From Algoriphagus kandeliae (GTDB taxonomy: Bacteria; Bacteroidota; Bacteroidia; Cytophagales; Cyclobacteriaceae), in assembly GCF_004571135.1 (NCBI RefSeq), contig NZ_SPSB01000004.1, forward strand, positions 124,001 to 188,000: a stretch of 64,000 nucleotides of DNA, given 5' to 3'. Below the pieces are notes generated by a model, which saw nothing but the letters and a program-made list of their open reading frames with translations, ran no database searches and was not told the DNA's origin. Below, one piece after another: positions 47,535 to 56,119 of this stretch. The position numbers were made by a program, and so were the translations under genes. Within the stretch, counting starts at the first letter, position 1, and each line of letters opens with the position of its first letter.

Positions 47535-49751
47535 ATGCTAAGGAAAAGTCTACTTCTTATTGGGTTCACTTTGCTTATTAGTAGCCTCCGTGCCCAGGAC
47601 ATCCTATTCAAAAGGGTAAACACCCCTATCGAAATTGATGGGGTAATTGATGATGCATGGAGCATGGCAGATTCCGCCTACAATTGGATGCAATATTTCC
47701 CATTTGACTCCTCCCTGGCTGTCAATCAATCCGTAGCAAAAGTCCTTTTTGATGATAAAAACATCTACGTCCTAGGTATTTTATACAGTGAAAATGTAGA
47801 TAGAGAATACGTGACTCCCTCTTTACGAAGAGATTTTCGGGGAGCTGCTAACGATAATTTCACCGTCATATTCGATACGTTTCAGGATAGAACAAATGCT
47901 TTCACTTTCGGAATCAATCCTTTCGGAGTTCGAAGAGAGGGTTTGGTTGCAAATGGAGGAACCGGTGAAAGTTCTTTCAGTCTGGATTGGGATAATGTGT
48001 GGAGAGGTGAAGCCAAACAATATAAAGGCTATTGGGTAGCCGAAATGGCCATTCCTTTAAACACGCTACGCTTCAATGAAGGACAAACTGCCTGGAATAT
48101 AAATTTTTACCGAATCGATAGTGAAAGTGCCGAAAGATCTACTTGGGCTCCAATTTCTAGAAATTTCACCCTCTTTAATCTCGCAGCTTTGAAGGAAGCA
48201 GGTTGGGAAGAACCGACCAAAAAGAGTGGAAAAAACTTATCCTTCATCCCCTATATTTCAGCAAACTCCGGTAGAAACTTTGAGACTAATACGGAACCTA
48301 ATCATGGTTTTAATGCGGGATTTGATATCAAATATGGAATCACTCCCGGTCTGAACTTAGACTTGACCGTCAACCCTGATTTTTCCCAAGTAGAAGTAGA
48401 CCAGCAAGTCACCAACTTGGATCGTTTTGAAATATTCTTTCCTGAAAGACGACAGTTTTTTCTCGAAAACGCCGACCTCTTCTCAAATTATGGAAATAGA
48501 GGTACCCGACCTTTTTTCAGTAGAAGAATAGGTGTTTCTCGGGATGAAAGCACCGGTCAAAATATTGAATCCGCCATCCCCTTTGGCGCAAGAGTGAGCG
48601 GAAAAGCAAATGACAATTTGCGAGTCGGAATTTTGAGTATGCAAGTAGCGGATGATCAAGCTGCGAGCTTACCATCCTACAACTATTCCATGGTTTCACT
48701 CCAGCAAAAGGTTTTCGCACGCTCCAATATTTCCGCCTTTTTCGTCAACAAACAAACATTCCAAAGCCCGGAAGAATATTCTGACAGTTTGTACAATGCA
48801 TGGGATAGAACCTTTGGAGTGGATTACAATTTGGCATCAGCTGATAACCGAATTACAGGGAAGTTCTTTTATCACCGCAACATCCATCAGGTAGCCGTAG
48901 ATAGTGCTTTCGCTGCTGGTATCGAACTTCAATACAGCGTTCCTAAATGGTCCTTGGATATGCGGTCTCAAGCCGTGGGTGCCAATTATGCTCCTGAAGT
49001 TGGTTTTGTCCGAAGAACGGACATCCGACAATTGGCTATGACCTACCGACGAAGCTTCTTCCCTTCCCAAGGTGGTATTCAGCGTCATGGACCTGGATTT
49101 GATTTTGACATGGTAGGAAATGACAGCTACGGATTCTTGGATTGGGATGTGAACCTGCTATACGATATCTTTTGGAAGTCATCTGCTCGGTTTTCATTTC
49201 GTCTGAGAAGGCAATACACTTATTTGTTCAATGGTTTCGATCCTAGCGGAACGGATGGACTTCCTTTGCCCGCTAATACAGAATACACGAATGATGTAAT
49301 CATTGCTCGCTACGAATCAGATGAACGGAAGAAACTCTCCTTTAATCTAAGTACTCGATCTGGGGAATATTTCAACGGAACAAGAATCAATCTGGAAGGC
49401 AGCGTACAGTGGCGATATCAGCCTCTGGGCTTCACCAGCATAGACTTTGCCTTTAATCGAATCCGGCTTCCAAGGCCTTACAACGATTCCAACCTATTTC
49501 TAATCGGTCCTAGATTCGATTTTACTTTCAGCAAAAAATTGTTTTGGACCACCTTTGTCCAATACAATAGCCAAATCGACAATGTAAACATCAATTCCAG
49601 ATTTCAATGGCGATTTGCTCCAGTATCAGATATTTTCCTCGTGTACACGGATAATTACCTCGCGGAAATGAATCCCGATGGATTTATCGAGTTTGGACCT
49701 TCCAAATCCCGAGCTATTGTCTTTAAGATGACTTATTGGTTGAATCTTTGA
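47535..49751 (+). CDS. DUF5916 protein with CBM9-like domain and beta-barrel-like end
   Basis: A 738-residue exported protein (signal ending SLRAQ). Residues about 25-230 form a carbohydrate-binding family 9-like domain (IEIDGVIDDAWSMADS). The DUF5916 part follows with the characteristic FPERRQFFLENADLFS. Alternating aromatic strands to the C-terminus suggest an outer-membrane barrel. The function is unknown, probably glycan-related. A TAATTTTG (47523-47530) ends 4 bases before the start codon and may be chance. Confidence 0.88.
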   Translation: MLRKSLLLIGFTLLISSLRAQDILFKRVNTPIEIDGVIDDAWSMADSAYNWMQYFPFDSSLAVNQSVAKVLFDDKNIYVLGILYSENVDREYVTPSLRRDFRGAANDNFTVIFDTFQDRTNAFTFGINPFGVRREGLVANGGTGESSFSLDWDNVWRGEAKQYKGYWVAEMAIPLNTLRFNEGQTAWNINFYRIDSESAERSTWAPISRNFTLFNLAALKEAGWEEPTKKSGKNLSFIPYISANSGRNFETNTEPNHGFNAGFDIKYGITPGLNLDLTVNPDFSQVEVDQQVTNLDRFEIFFPERRQFFLENADLFSNYGNRGTRPFFSRRIGVSRDESTGQNIESAIPFGARVSGKANDNLRVGILSMQVADDQAASLPSYNYSMVSLQQKVFARSNISAFFVNKQTFQSPEEYSDSLYNAWDRTFGVDYNLASADNRITGKFFYHRNIHQVAVDSAFAAGIELQYSVPKWSLDMRSQAVGANYAPEVGFVRRTDIRQLAMTYRRSFFPSQGGIQRHGPGFDFDMVGNDSYGFLDWDVNLLYDIFWKSSARFSFRLRRQYTYLFNGFDPSGTDGLPLPANTEYTNDVIIARYESDERKKLSFNLSTRSGEYFNGTRINLEGSVQWRYQPLGFTSIDFAFNRIRLPRPYNDSNLFLIGPRFDFTFSKKLFWTTFVQYNSQIDNVNINSRFQWRFAPVSDIFLVYTDNYLAEMNPDGFIEFGPSKSRAIVFKMTYWLNL

Positions 49752-50229
49752 TTGACACTCAAAAAAACAAAAGGCCAATCTTTGTATAAGATTGCAGTTT
49801 AGTCAAATCGTTACGTTGGAATGAGTGAATTTTTTCCAATCTAAAAGCCGGACCAAGGCTAATTCTGATCATTATCGGAATCACAGAATGATTTTTTTAA
49901 CGCCTTGTTCTAACCTAACATCCCTACCAATTTTTCAATTGGCTATATTCCTTCAACTCTTGTTTCATAGGGAAATTGCAAATTTGCTAGGATACGAAGG
50001 TAGGATCGAGCTTTACAAAAAGCTTTAGTAAAGCTTTTTAGCGAGAGGCCAGATAGCTGGACAGGTAAAGTACACCAAGTCCTAACCATAATTCTCCTAC
50101 TCCCTCCGGGGATTCTTTTCCACTCTCCAACTTTAATTTTTTACTCTAATCATTAAAAAATTTTAATGTCCGGGATTACAATTCTTCATCGGGCTACGAC
50201 CAAAAGGCAGATTAGATCATCAACCTTTT
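49752..50229. other. 478-base gap with a small hairpin
   Basis: The region holds a 67-codon GTG-started frame (49825-50028) with no family features or signal, which I do not accept as a gene. A hairpin AAAAGCTTT-AGT-AAAGCTTTT (50018-50038) is followed by a short T-run and may terminate a small transcript. The rest is AT-rich, with a palindrome-like ATTAAAAAATTTTAAT near 50152, likely part of the promoter region of the DUF2490 operon. Confidence 0.45.
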
Positions 50230-51042
50230 ATGAAAACCAATTTCCTGTCGTTCAAGCTTGTATTGCTTTTCTTCCTGATCGGAGGTCCTCAATTAGTGCA
50301 GGGACAATACAAAACCCGACTGTGGAGTAGCTTCAATGTGCGAGCACCACTGACCGATAAACTTGACGTACGTGCCTCATACATCAAATCGCTAAAAATA
50401 GATGAACCAGGTCTGGAAACTTCATTCAACTGGTTTGCTGCGGCCTTGACCTATCAGCTCACCAAAGATTGGAGAATGCAACTCGGGTCGGCTTGGATGG
50501 AACTCCCAAGCTCCGGAAGAACCACCCACCGATGGACCATGGAAGGAAGTCATCGCATAAGGCTGGACCGACGATTTACACTACGCAACAGCCTACAACT
50601 GGAAGCTCACAACGATCAGGAACCCCGATTTGACTACCGGGTCATCATGGGATCGAGAATAGGTTTGAGAAAAAGATTGGACTTCCTCGGAGTTGCTCCC
50701 TCATTGAACTATGCCCTGTTTTTCAATATAGGTGGTGATCCGATCCGATACTTTTCAGAAAGCGGGGAGGAAATCATCCGGAAACCCTCCAATGGCCTCC
50801 ATCGGGGAAGGCTGATGGCCAATTTCAACTTCAAGTTATCGAAGCCTATTCGCCTTTCGGTGTACTATATCAATCAGCACGAATTCAATTTGGTCTTTTC
50901 TGAAACCAATAAAATCAACGTCCCGAATCCCAATACAGGCAGAATCCAGAGGCCATTTAACAATCAACACATCATTGGTTTTGCCTTGTCTTACCAAATC
51001 AAACCCCTCAATGGAGATGGATTTCTCCCTATCAACTTCTAA
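50230..51042 (+). CDS. DUF2490 outer-membrane protein
   Basis: A 270-residue exported protein with a signal peptide (hydrophobic 8-22, ending LVQGQ). The remaining sequence is a run of amphipathic beta strands with TRLWSSFNVRAPL at the start, typical of DUF2490 outer-membrane barrels. Its role is unknown. It is 12 bases before a P-loop NTPase gene, which is 16 bases before an ABC-transporter membrane-domain gene; the three form an operon. Confidence 0.78.
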   Translation: MKTNFLSFKLVLLFFLIGGPQLVQGQYKTRLWSSFNVRAPLTDKLDVRASYIKSLKIDEPGLETSFNWFAAALTYQLTKDWRMQLGSAWMELPSSGRTTHRWTMEGSHRIRLDRRFTLRNSLQLEAHNDQEPRFDYRVIMGSRIGLRKRLDFLGVAPSLNYALFFNIGGDPIRYFSESGEEIIRKPSNGLHRGRLMANFNFKLSKPIRLSVYYINQHEFNLVFSETNKINVPNPNTGRIQRPFNNQHIIGFALSYQIKPLNGDGFLPINF

Positions 51043-51054
51043 TACCAAAATTCT

Positions 51055-52122
51055 ATGAACACGAGAATCAAAAAGGGAATGCTTTGCAACAAGATCGATC
51101 CCGCCCGTCTCCTTTCCCCTGAATTACTTCCCTTAGATACTTCTTTTCAAGCCGGGGACGTAGGCGTCTTTGAGGTCCTGGAGATCGGAAAACATACCCA
51201 ACTCCAGTCTTCAGGCCGCAACTTGAGTATTCTTCCAGGAGATCATATCATGTGCGTATTTGGTACCCGATACGCGACCAATCAGTTTGAAGGATACATT
51301 CCTTCCCAAATCCAGGACGAATATCATCTGCTCGGAGGAGGAGGTGTAGTTGGTATTTTGGAAAGTACCCATGTCAAGTATGAAAAAGAAGGACCAACCC
51401 GACTAAAATTGATAGGAATGGCTGTGGACCACAAGGGTCAAATCATCAACACCATTCTGGAGCGGAAGAATGCCATCAAAAAATTTACCGGTAAAGAAGC
51501 CCACAAAACTAAAGTCATCCTTTCTCTCGGTTCCTCAATGGACAGCGGCAAAACAACCACTGCTGCCTATTTAGTCCATGGCTTCGCAAAAAAAGGAATT
51601 ACCTCCGCATACATCAAGTTAACGGGAACGGCCTATCCCAAGGACAAAAACCTAGCATATGACCTAGGAGCTGCTGTTTCAGTGGATTTCTCAAAATTTG
51701 GCTACCCTTCTACCTACCTCAGTTCAGAAGCAGAAATTCTCAACCTCTATGAAACCCTTCTGACTGAAGTAAACACTTTAAATCCTGAATTTGTGGTGGT
51801 GGAAATCGCCGATGGCCTATTCCAGAGAGAAACCCGGATGCTCCTTCAAAATCCAGTTTTTATGAGTACGGTTCATCAGGTGGTATTCTCTGCGGGTGAT
51901 AGCCTCTCTGCAGTCCATGGGATGGAAACGCTGATCAATTGGGAGATTATGCCTTCTGCTCTGTCCGGACTCTTTACTGCCAGTCCTCTGCTCATCAAAG
52001 AGGTAAAGGAATACTTATATGAAAAACAAGACCTGCTCTTCATGCCCATCCTAAATCTGGAAGATTTGAGTCTTGGCAAATGGCCTATGATTCATCAAAG
52101 CTCCAACTTACTACAGGCCTAG
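51055..52122 (+). CDS. P-loop NTPase with an unfamiliar N-terminal domain
   Basis: The 355-residue protein has no signal peptide. Residues about 1-140 form a beta-rich domain (GDVGVFEVLEIGKHTQLQS, later LGGGGVVGILES) I cannot name. From about 150 a SIMIBI-like P-loop domain begins with Walker A GSSMDSGKTTT (Gly159 to Thr168). It continues with ITSAYIKLTGTAYPKD and FVVVEIADGLFQRE, giving a Walker-B-like acidic site, recalling dethiobiotin-synthetase or DUF1611-type folds. Central gene of the DUF2490/P-loop/ABC operon. It might power or regulate the ATPase-less transporter next to it; that is inference. Confidence 0.65.
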   Translation: MNTRIKKGMLCNKIDPARLLSPELLPLDTSFQAGDVGVFEVLEIGKHTQLQSSGRNLSILPGDHIMCVFGTRYATNQFEGYIPSQIQDEYHLLGGGGVVGILESTHVKYEKEGPTRLKLIGMAVDHKGQIINTILERKNAIKKFTGKEAHKTKVILSLGSSMDSGKTTTAAYLVHGFAKKGITSAYIKLTGTAYPKDKNLAYDLGAAVSVDFSKFGYPSTYLSSEAEILNLYETLLTEVNTLNPEFVVVEIADGLFQRETRMLLQNPVFMSTVHQVVFSAGDSLSAVHGMETLINWEIMPSALSGLFTASPLLIKEVKEYLYEKQDLLFMPILNLEDLSLGKWPMIHQSSNLLQA

Positions 52123-52138
52123 ATAAACCTATCCGAAA

Positions 52139-53188
52139 ATGACGAATTGGATCAAAAACAGAACTTTAAGGAGGCTTTGGTTTCGAAAAAACCCACTCCT
52201 GATTCTCATTTGGGCTGCAGGCTTGATATCCAGCCTCAGCACCTTTCTTTTGAGCCTGATGGTAGGTTCCTTTTTTGACATCAATTATCAGGAAGGAATC
52301 AGCAAAACTCTGCTTTTGGAAAAATTCGGGATAAGGATTCAGGATATCAATCTCTTTTTTGGGATTTTTTTAGCAGTGATTCTGGTCAAGTTTTCCCTGG
52401 ACTTTTATGAGCGAAAATCCATCAATTACGCCGCAGAACGAATGGTCAGCAGACTTACTTCGGACCTTTTTTCCAAGCAAATGAACTGGTCCTCTCAATT
52501 GTTCTCAGAAGTCCCCTTTGGAAAATACCTACTTCGCTACAGTGGGGATATGCAGTCCATCCGGAACATGTTGGTCAATGGAATCTTTAGAGGAATCCGA
52601 GATTCAGTATTTCTCCTGACTGGTTTATTCGTCTTGCTGTGGCTCAATCCTATCTGGACACTAACTGTTTTGGGTATGGCCCTGCTCCTATTTCCGATTT
52701 TTCTTTTTTTGGATCGAAAACAGAAGCCTTTAATTCTTGAAAAAAGAAACAGCAAAAGTAGCTTGATCAACCTGGTGACGGAGAGTTTTGGCAAGCATAC
52801 CCAAATCCAAGAAAATAAGCTGATCCAACGCACTATCAGAAGATTCAAGCGGAAAAAGTCGAGGGTTTTGACCGCCAATTTAGAGTATAGAAAATCCGAA
52901 TCCTTGAGACAAAGCTTGATAACCATCCTCAGTCCTGCTTTGATCTTTTTCTTACTTCTTCTGATTTATTTTTCTCCAAATTCAAGTACTCCGGGAGAAT
53001 TATTGGCCTTTATGTTGGTACTTTCTGCCTTGACTCCTGCAATCAGAAATGTAATCAAAGCACCAAATACCATAGCAAAAGGAATGCTCTCGCTGGAAAA
53101 GGTGGAAATTTTGCTCCGCAAAAAACAAAGAAGGAAACCCAAAACTACCTCCAAACCAGTACTAATACCCCTGCCAAAAGAAGCATAA
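52139..53188 (+). CDS. ABC exporter transmembrane domain without an ATPase domain
   Basis: The 349-residue protein is a type-1 ABC exporter membrane domain. It has about six helices and the family's coupling-region pattern (RMVSRLTSDLFSKQM, FGKYLLRYSGDMQSIRNML, SFGKHTQIQENK). After KGMLSLEKVEILL, where the nucleotide-binding domain normally begins, only about 20 basic residues follow and then a stop. No Walker A, signature or Walker B is present, and no separate ATPase gene is adjacent except the unrelated P-loop protein upstream. The end looks natural, not cut by the island 300 bases on. Confidence 0.8.
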   Translation: MTNWIKNRTLRRLWFRKNPLLILIWAAGLISSLSTFLLSLMVGSFFDINYQEGISKTLLLEKFGIRIQDINLFFGIFLAVILVKFSLDFYERKSINYAAERMVSRLTSDLFSKQMNWSSQLFSEVPFGKYLLRYSGDMQSIRNMLVNGIFRGIRDSVFLLTGLFVLLWLNPIWTLTVLGMALLLFPIFLFLDRKQKPLILEKRNSKSSLINLVTESFGKHTQIQENKLIQRTIRRFKRKKSRVLTANLEYRKSESLRQSLITILSPALIFFLLLLIYFSPNSSTPGELLAFMLVLSALTPAIRNVIKAPNTIAKGMLSLEKVEILLRKKQRRKPKTTSKPVLIPLPKEA

Positions 53189-53264
53189 GCCTCTCGCAAA
53201 TCTCCTTTTGTTTGATTTCAAACCCGAGGGTTCTCATCCCTTTCTTTCAACTGTAATGATGGAC

Positions 53265-53299
53265 TAAAAAAAGACTAGCTTTTATTCAAAAACTAGTCT
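53265..53299 (-). terminator. terminator of a leftward tRNA-Ser gene
   Basis: Stem AGACTAG (53272-53278) against CTAGTCT (53293-53299). On the minus strand it is followed by seven T. It lies directly beyond the first copy of the tRNA-Ser 3' end at 53304-53320. Confidence 0.7.
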
Positions 53300-53303
53300 A
53301 GAA

Positions 53304-53320
53304 GCAGAGAGGAAGGGATT
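53304..53320 (-). repeat. first copy of tRNA-Ser 3' end (17 bp)
   Basis: GCAGAGAGGAAGGGATT is identical to 53464-53480, exactly 160 bases away. The second copy continues into tRNA-Ser sequence, the first does not. It probably marks an earlier integration or excision at the same tRNA. Confidence 0.7.
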
Positions 53321-53463
53321 GGCTTCGCCTTTCCCATGTGGATGTAAGGTTGCAAACAAGCCTGCTCACTTTGTTCGCTGGAGTCTTTTTGCTCCTTACC
53401 CGCTCAAGCAAGCTTGGCGGCTAAAATGCAACAAGCCTTTCCGCTATGCGAAAAGGCTTGTTT
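53321..53463. other. segment between two tRNA 3'-end copies
   Basis: The 143 bases hold a hairpin ACAAGCCTTT / AAAAGGCTTGT (near 53430-53462) and no gene. They separate the two tRNA 3'-end copies and may be a leftover end of an older element. Confidence 0.5.
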
Positions 53464-53464
53464 G

Positions 53465-53526
53465 CAGAGAGGAAGGGATTCGAACCCTCGATACCCTTTA
53501 GGGGTATACACACTTTCCAGGCGTGC
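53465..53526 (-). pseudogene. 3' part of tRNA-Ser(GGA), attachment-site copy
   Basis: Read on the minus strand, 62 bases give a complete anticodon stem-loop with anticodon GGA, a serine-type long variable arm (TATACCCCTAAAGGGTATC), the T arm (GAGGGTTCGAATCCCTT) and the 3' acceptor strand CCTCTCT plus discriminator G. The D arm and 5' acceptor strand are missing; at 53527 the sequence changes abruptly. This is the usual result of tyrosine-recombinase integration into a tRNA. The intact gene should be at the other end of the element, beyond 64000. Confidence 0.85.
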
Positions 53527-53580
53527 TTATCGGTCAGAAACAGGGTTTTTCAAAAAAAGGAGAATATGATTAAGTGAATA

Positions 53581-53613
53581 TTTGGTGAGTTCTGCCACCA
53601 AATAGCCACCAAA
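53581..53613. repeat. short repeats before the integrase, possible arm sites
   Basis: TTTGGTG (53581-53587) is followed by GCCACCAAA (53594-53602) and, two bases on, nearly the same again (GCCACCAAA from 53605), ending at the integrase start codon. Direct and inverted copies beside an integrase gene suggest arm-type binding sites and autoregulation. Confidence 0.5.
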
Positions 53614-54822
53614 ATGTACAGAACAAACCTAATCCTAAAAGGAGTAAACAAGTCCAACAGATTTGGGAAAATTACAATCGAGATTACTTTCCAAACAGGT
53701 TCTTTAAGAGAAAGGATCTATATCCCAACTGGAGAAAAAGTACCAATAGAATTCTGGCAAAAGGGTAAAATTTCTAAAGCCTACCCTTCCCATAAGGACA
53801 TATCGAAACGGGTAGAAATCATACACAATGAAATCCGTGCACAATTATTTGATCTAGAGAGGAAGAATGGATTTATTAATAAAAACCTATACAATGATTC
53901 CATTCAAGGCGATAAAAATACTGAGCAGGATTTACTGACTTTACTCGACAAATTCATAGAGGTTAAGAACCTGAGCTCAAAAAAGAAGCTTATTGAAAAG
54001 CTAAAAACCATTCGAAACCAATTAACCACATTTCTAAAAGGTAGAAGGCTATTCTTGAATGAGGTTAATCAAGAATTTGTCAATTCCTTGACAAAGTATT
54101 GGGTGGAGGAAATAGGATTACAGCCTAATACCGTCGCTAAAAATTTTGGATTCTTTAGGCAGTTTATGAACTACCTTAAAAATGAGGAAATTCTAACCAG
54201 TTTAAAGTACCAAAGGCTTGAATATCCAAGTGAGGTAGATACAAATACTGTAGTCCTGAATAAGGAAGAGGTTATTTCCCTTACCAGATACATTCCAAGA
54301 AGTGAATCCTTGAGAAAGGTTAAGGATCTATTCTTAATCATGATTTACTCAGGGCTTCGATATAGTGATGCAGTAAGGATAAATCCAAGTTGGGTGAGAG
54401 GAGACTTCCTATTTGTAAACACACAGAAAACGGGAGAAAAGGTAAGTATACCATTACATCCAAAATTGAAGGGACTTCTGGAAGCTCATCAATACGATGT
54501 GTCGAAGATTAGGATTTCAAATCAGAAGTTCAATGACTATGTGAAGGTACTATGTCAAGAAGCTGGAATCACCTCTTTGATTGAAATCGTCAAGTATGAA
54601 AAGGGAGAAAAAAAGTATCTGACTTTTACCAAGTTCAAGTTGATTGCTAGCCATACTGGAAGAAGAACCTTTATCACAAATTCCATCCTTGCTGGAATAC
54701 CCTTACCAGTAATCCAGAAAATTACTGGGCATAGGAAATTAAGTACTCTGCAGAAGTATGTGGAAATATCGGATGAATCGAAAAAATCCGAATTAGAAAA
54801 ATTAGGAGAATACTTCAAATGA
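53614..54822 (+). CDS. tyrosine recombinase (site-specific integrase)
   Basis: The 402-residue Bacteroidota-type integrase has an N-terminal arm-binding part (MYRTNLILKGVNKSNRFG). A SAM-like core-binding domain follows (about 110-200). The catalytic domain has Arg in YSGLRYSDAVRI, Lys in NTQKTGEKVSIPL, HxxR in SHTGRRTFITNS, His in ITGHRKLSTLQKYV and the Tyr nucleophile in that last segment. It begins 88 bases inside the element boundary at the truncated tRNA-Ser and reads inward. Confidence 0.93.
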   Translation: MYRTNLILKGVNKSNRFGKITIEITFQTGSLRERIYIPTGEKVPIEFWQKGKISKAYPSHKDISKRVEIIHNEIRAQLFDLERKNGFINKNLYNDSIQGDKNTEQDLLTLLDKFIEVKNLSSKKKLIEKLKTIRNQLTTFLKGRRLFLNEVNQEFVNSLTKYWVEEIGLQPNTVAKNFGFFRQFMNYLKNEEILTSLKYQRLEYPSEVDTNTVVLNKEEVISLTRYIPRSESLRKVKDLFLIMIYSGLRYSDAVRINPSWVRGDFLFVNTQKTGEKVSIPLHPKLKGLLEAHQYDVSKIRISNQKFNDYVKVLCQEAGITSLIEIVKYEKGEKKYLTFTKFKLIASHTGRRTFITNSILAGIPLPVIQKITGHRKLSTLQKYVEISDESKKSELEKLGEYFK

Positions 54823-54841
54823 ATAAGGGGGTAAAAGCCCC

Positions 54842-55675
54842 CTAATCATTTTTTGGGGTAAACGAATACGGAAATGCAATTAAATTAAATGGGGTACCAT
54901 CAGGCTTTACAAGGATAGAGATGTCTCCTTCATTCGTTTTGAAGTCAAATGAAGTAAAATTATTGGAGTCAGTTGATTTTGTAACTGACCGAATTTTGCA
55001 AAATAGACTTTCTTCTCTGGGTACGTCCTCTCCATTGATTGTCAATATCAAAACGGTAACACTGTCTTGCGTAACCTTAATAAATCCTGAGGCATCTGCA
55101 GTAATAATTGAGTTTTCTTCCCTTTTTCTAACAGCCTCCATGTCTGTGAAGGTTATTCTCTTTAGGGAGTCAGAGAAAACTAACCTTTCTTCCATAGGTA
55201 GATTATTTAAGGAAGACTTTGTTTCAGAATAAATCATTCTTCCAAAGAAGAGTACTACACCCCCTAAGATGTAATATAGAATGCTGTTTCCTGCGGATTT
55301 TCCAACAACTTTACCAGCTTCACCAAGGGATTTAGCTAAAGATTTACTAAACTCCTCGAATGAAAAGTCTGCATATTTTTTAGCTTTTTCACGAGATCTA
55401 TTTACAAAATCATCAAAATCAGAAGACTCTGAATATTTCTGATCATCGGGGACGGATTTTTTAGTATGCGAATTGAAAAGTTGATCATAAACACTCCTTT
55501 TTGCTGAATCTGACAAAACAAGATAAGCTTCATTTATTTCAATGAATTTATCATGCGCTTCAGGAGAAGGGTTCTTGTCAGGATGCCATTCAAGAACTAA
55601 TTTTCGATATGCTTTTTTGATTTCTTCTTGAGTGGCATTTTGGTTAACACCTAGAATGTCGTAGTAATTCTTCAT
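54842..55675 (-). CDS. J-domain protein with a membrane segment
   Basis: A 277-residue protein with an N-terminal DnaJ domain (residues about 2-67, [21 protein letters not shown] then HPDK then [22 protein letters not shown]). A linker follows, then one hydrophobic segment (about 133-150, [18 protein letters not shown]). The C-terminal domain of about 120 residues is beta-rich and not recognised. The HPD motif shows it can stimulate a DnaK-type chaperone. It overlaps the next leftward gene's stop by 4 bases and is transcribed towards the integrase. Confidence 0.85.
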   Translation of the reverse strand: MKNYYDILGVNQNATQEEIKKAYRKLVLEWHPDKNPSPEAHDKFIEINEAYLVLSDSAKRSVYDQLFNSHTKKSVPDDQKYSESSDFDDFVNRSREKAKKYADFSFEEFSKSLAKSLGEAGKVVGKSAGNSILYYILGGVVLFFGRMIYSETKSSLNNLPMEERLVFSDSLKRITFTDMEAVRKREENSIITADASGFIKVTQDSVTVLILTINGEDVPREESLFCKIRSVTKSTDSNNFTSFDFKTNEGDISILVKPDGTPFNLIAFPYSFTPKND

Positions 55676-55884
55676 GATTTGGAAGGTAAATTACCTGAAT
55701 TATCTTGCCCTTTATTTGACTTCCAAATTGACCTTATCCCATAAATAACACCTAGAAACATCATTCCTATAACGGCACCCCCTCCTCCGCCACTAGCATT
55801 AATTCCTGCTTGTAAAAGCACTGCTACAACCAAGGATCCAAAAATAATTGCAATTGTGGCCATAATCTTTTCTGATTTTTTCAT
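55672..55884 (-). CDS. small two-helix membrane protein
   Basis: The 70-residue protein has two hydrophobic segments (about residues 8-26 and 36-52) around a Gly-rich GGGGGAV stretch, and a short polar tail. No family is recognised. Its stop overlaps the start of the J-domain gene, so the two are translationally linked and probably work together in the membrane. Confidence 0.65.
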   Translation of the reverse strand: MKKSEKIMATIAIIFGSLVVAVLLQAGINASGGGGGAVIGMMFLGVIYGIRSIWKSNKGQDNSGNLPSKS

Positions 55885-55964
55885 AATTAAACAATGATAG
55901 TTATCCTAAAGTATTATCTTTTAAGTTGTAATACAAGAGTTCGCAATGAATTTGCCTTTTGTTT

Positions 55965-56069
55965 ATGAAGAATAAGGATGAACAATTCGGAGAATTCAAA
56001 AAAGAACAACTCTAGAAATTAGTTGCAAGAATCAAACAGCTTCGAAATAAAATAGAGATACCTTCTTAA
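55965..56069 (+). pseudogene. possible relic of an XRE-type regulator start
   Basis: From ATG 55965, a frame reads through EFKKEQL, hits TAG at 56013, then continues KLVARIKQLRNK before TAA at 56067. This resembles the first helix region of a small Bacteroidota helix-turn-helix regulator. The internal stop and loss of the rest mark it as a decayed gene. Short and low certainty. Confidence 0.3.
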
Positions 56070-56119
56070 TTTGCTTAAAATTTTGCATGGATAAGATAAT
56101 AGCCTAAAAGAGTTTTTTG

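Noticed and set aside
49825-50028. 67-codon GTG-started frame between DUF5916 and DUF2490 genes
   Set aside because: No signal, domain or coding-like composition; it ends inside a hairpin. Treated as intergenic.
52139-53188. ABC membrane protein truncated by the island
   Set aside because: The stop lies well before the tRNA boundary, after a plausible basic tail and before an intact tRNA terminator, so the island did not cut it.
53319-53501. 60-codon rightward frame
   Set aside because: It runs through the tRNA-Ser fragment and the repeat segment, so it is not a real coding region.
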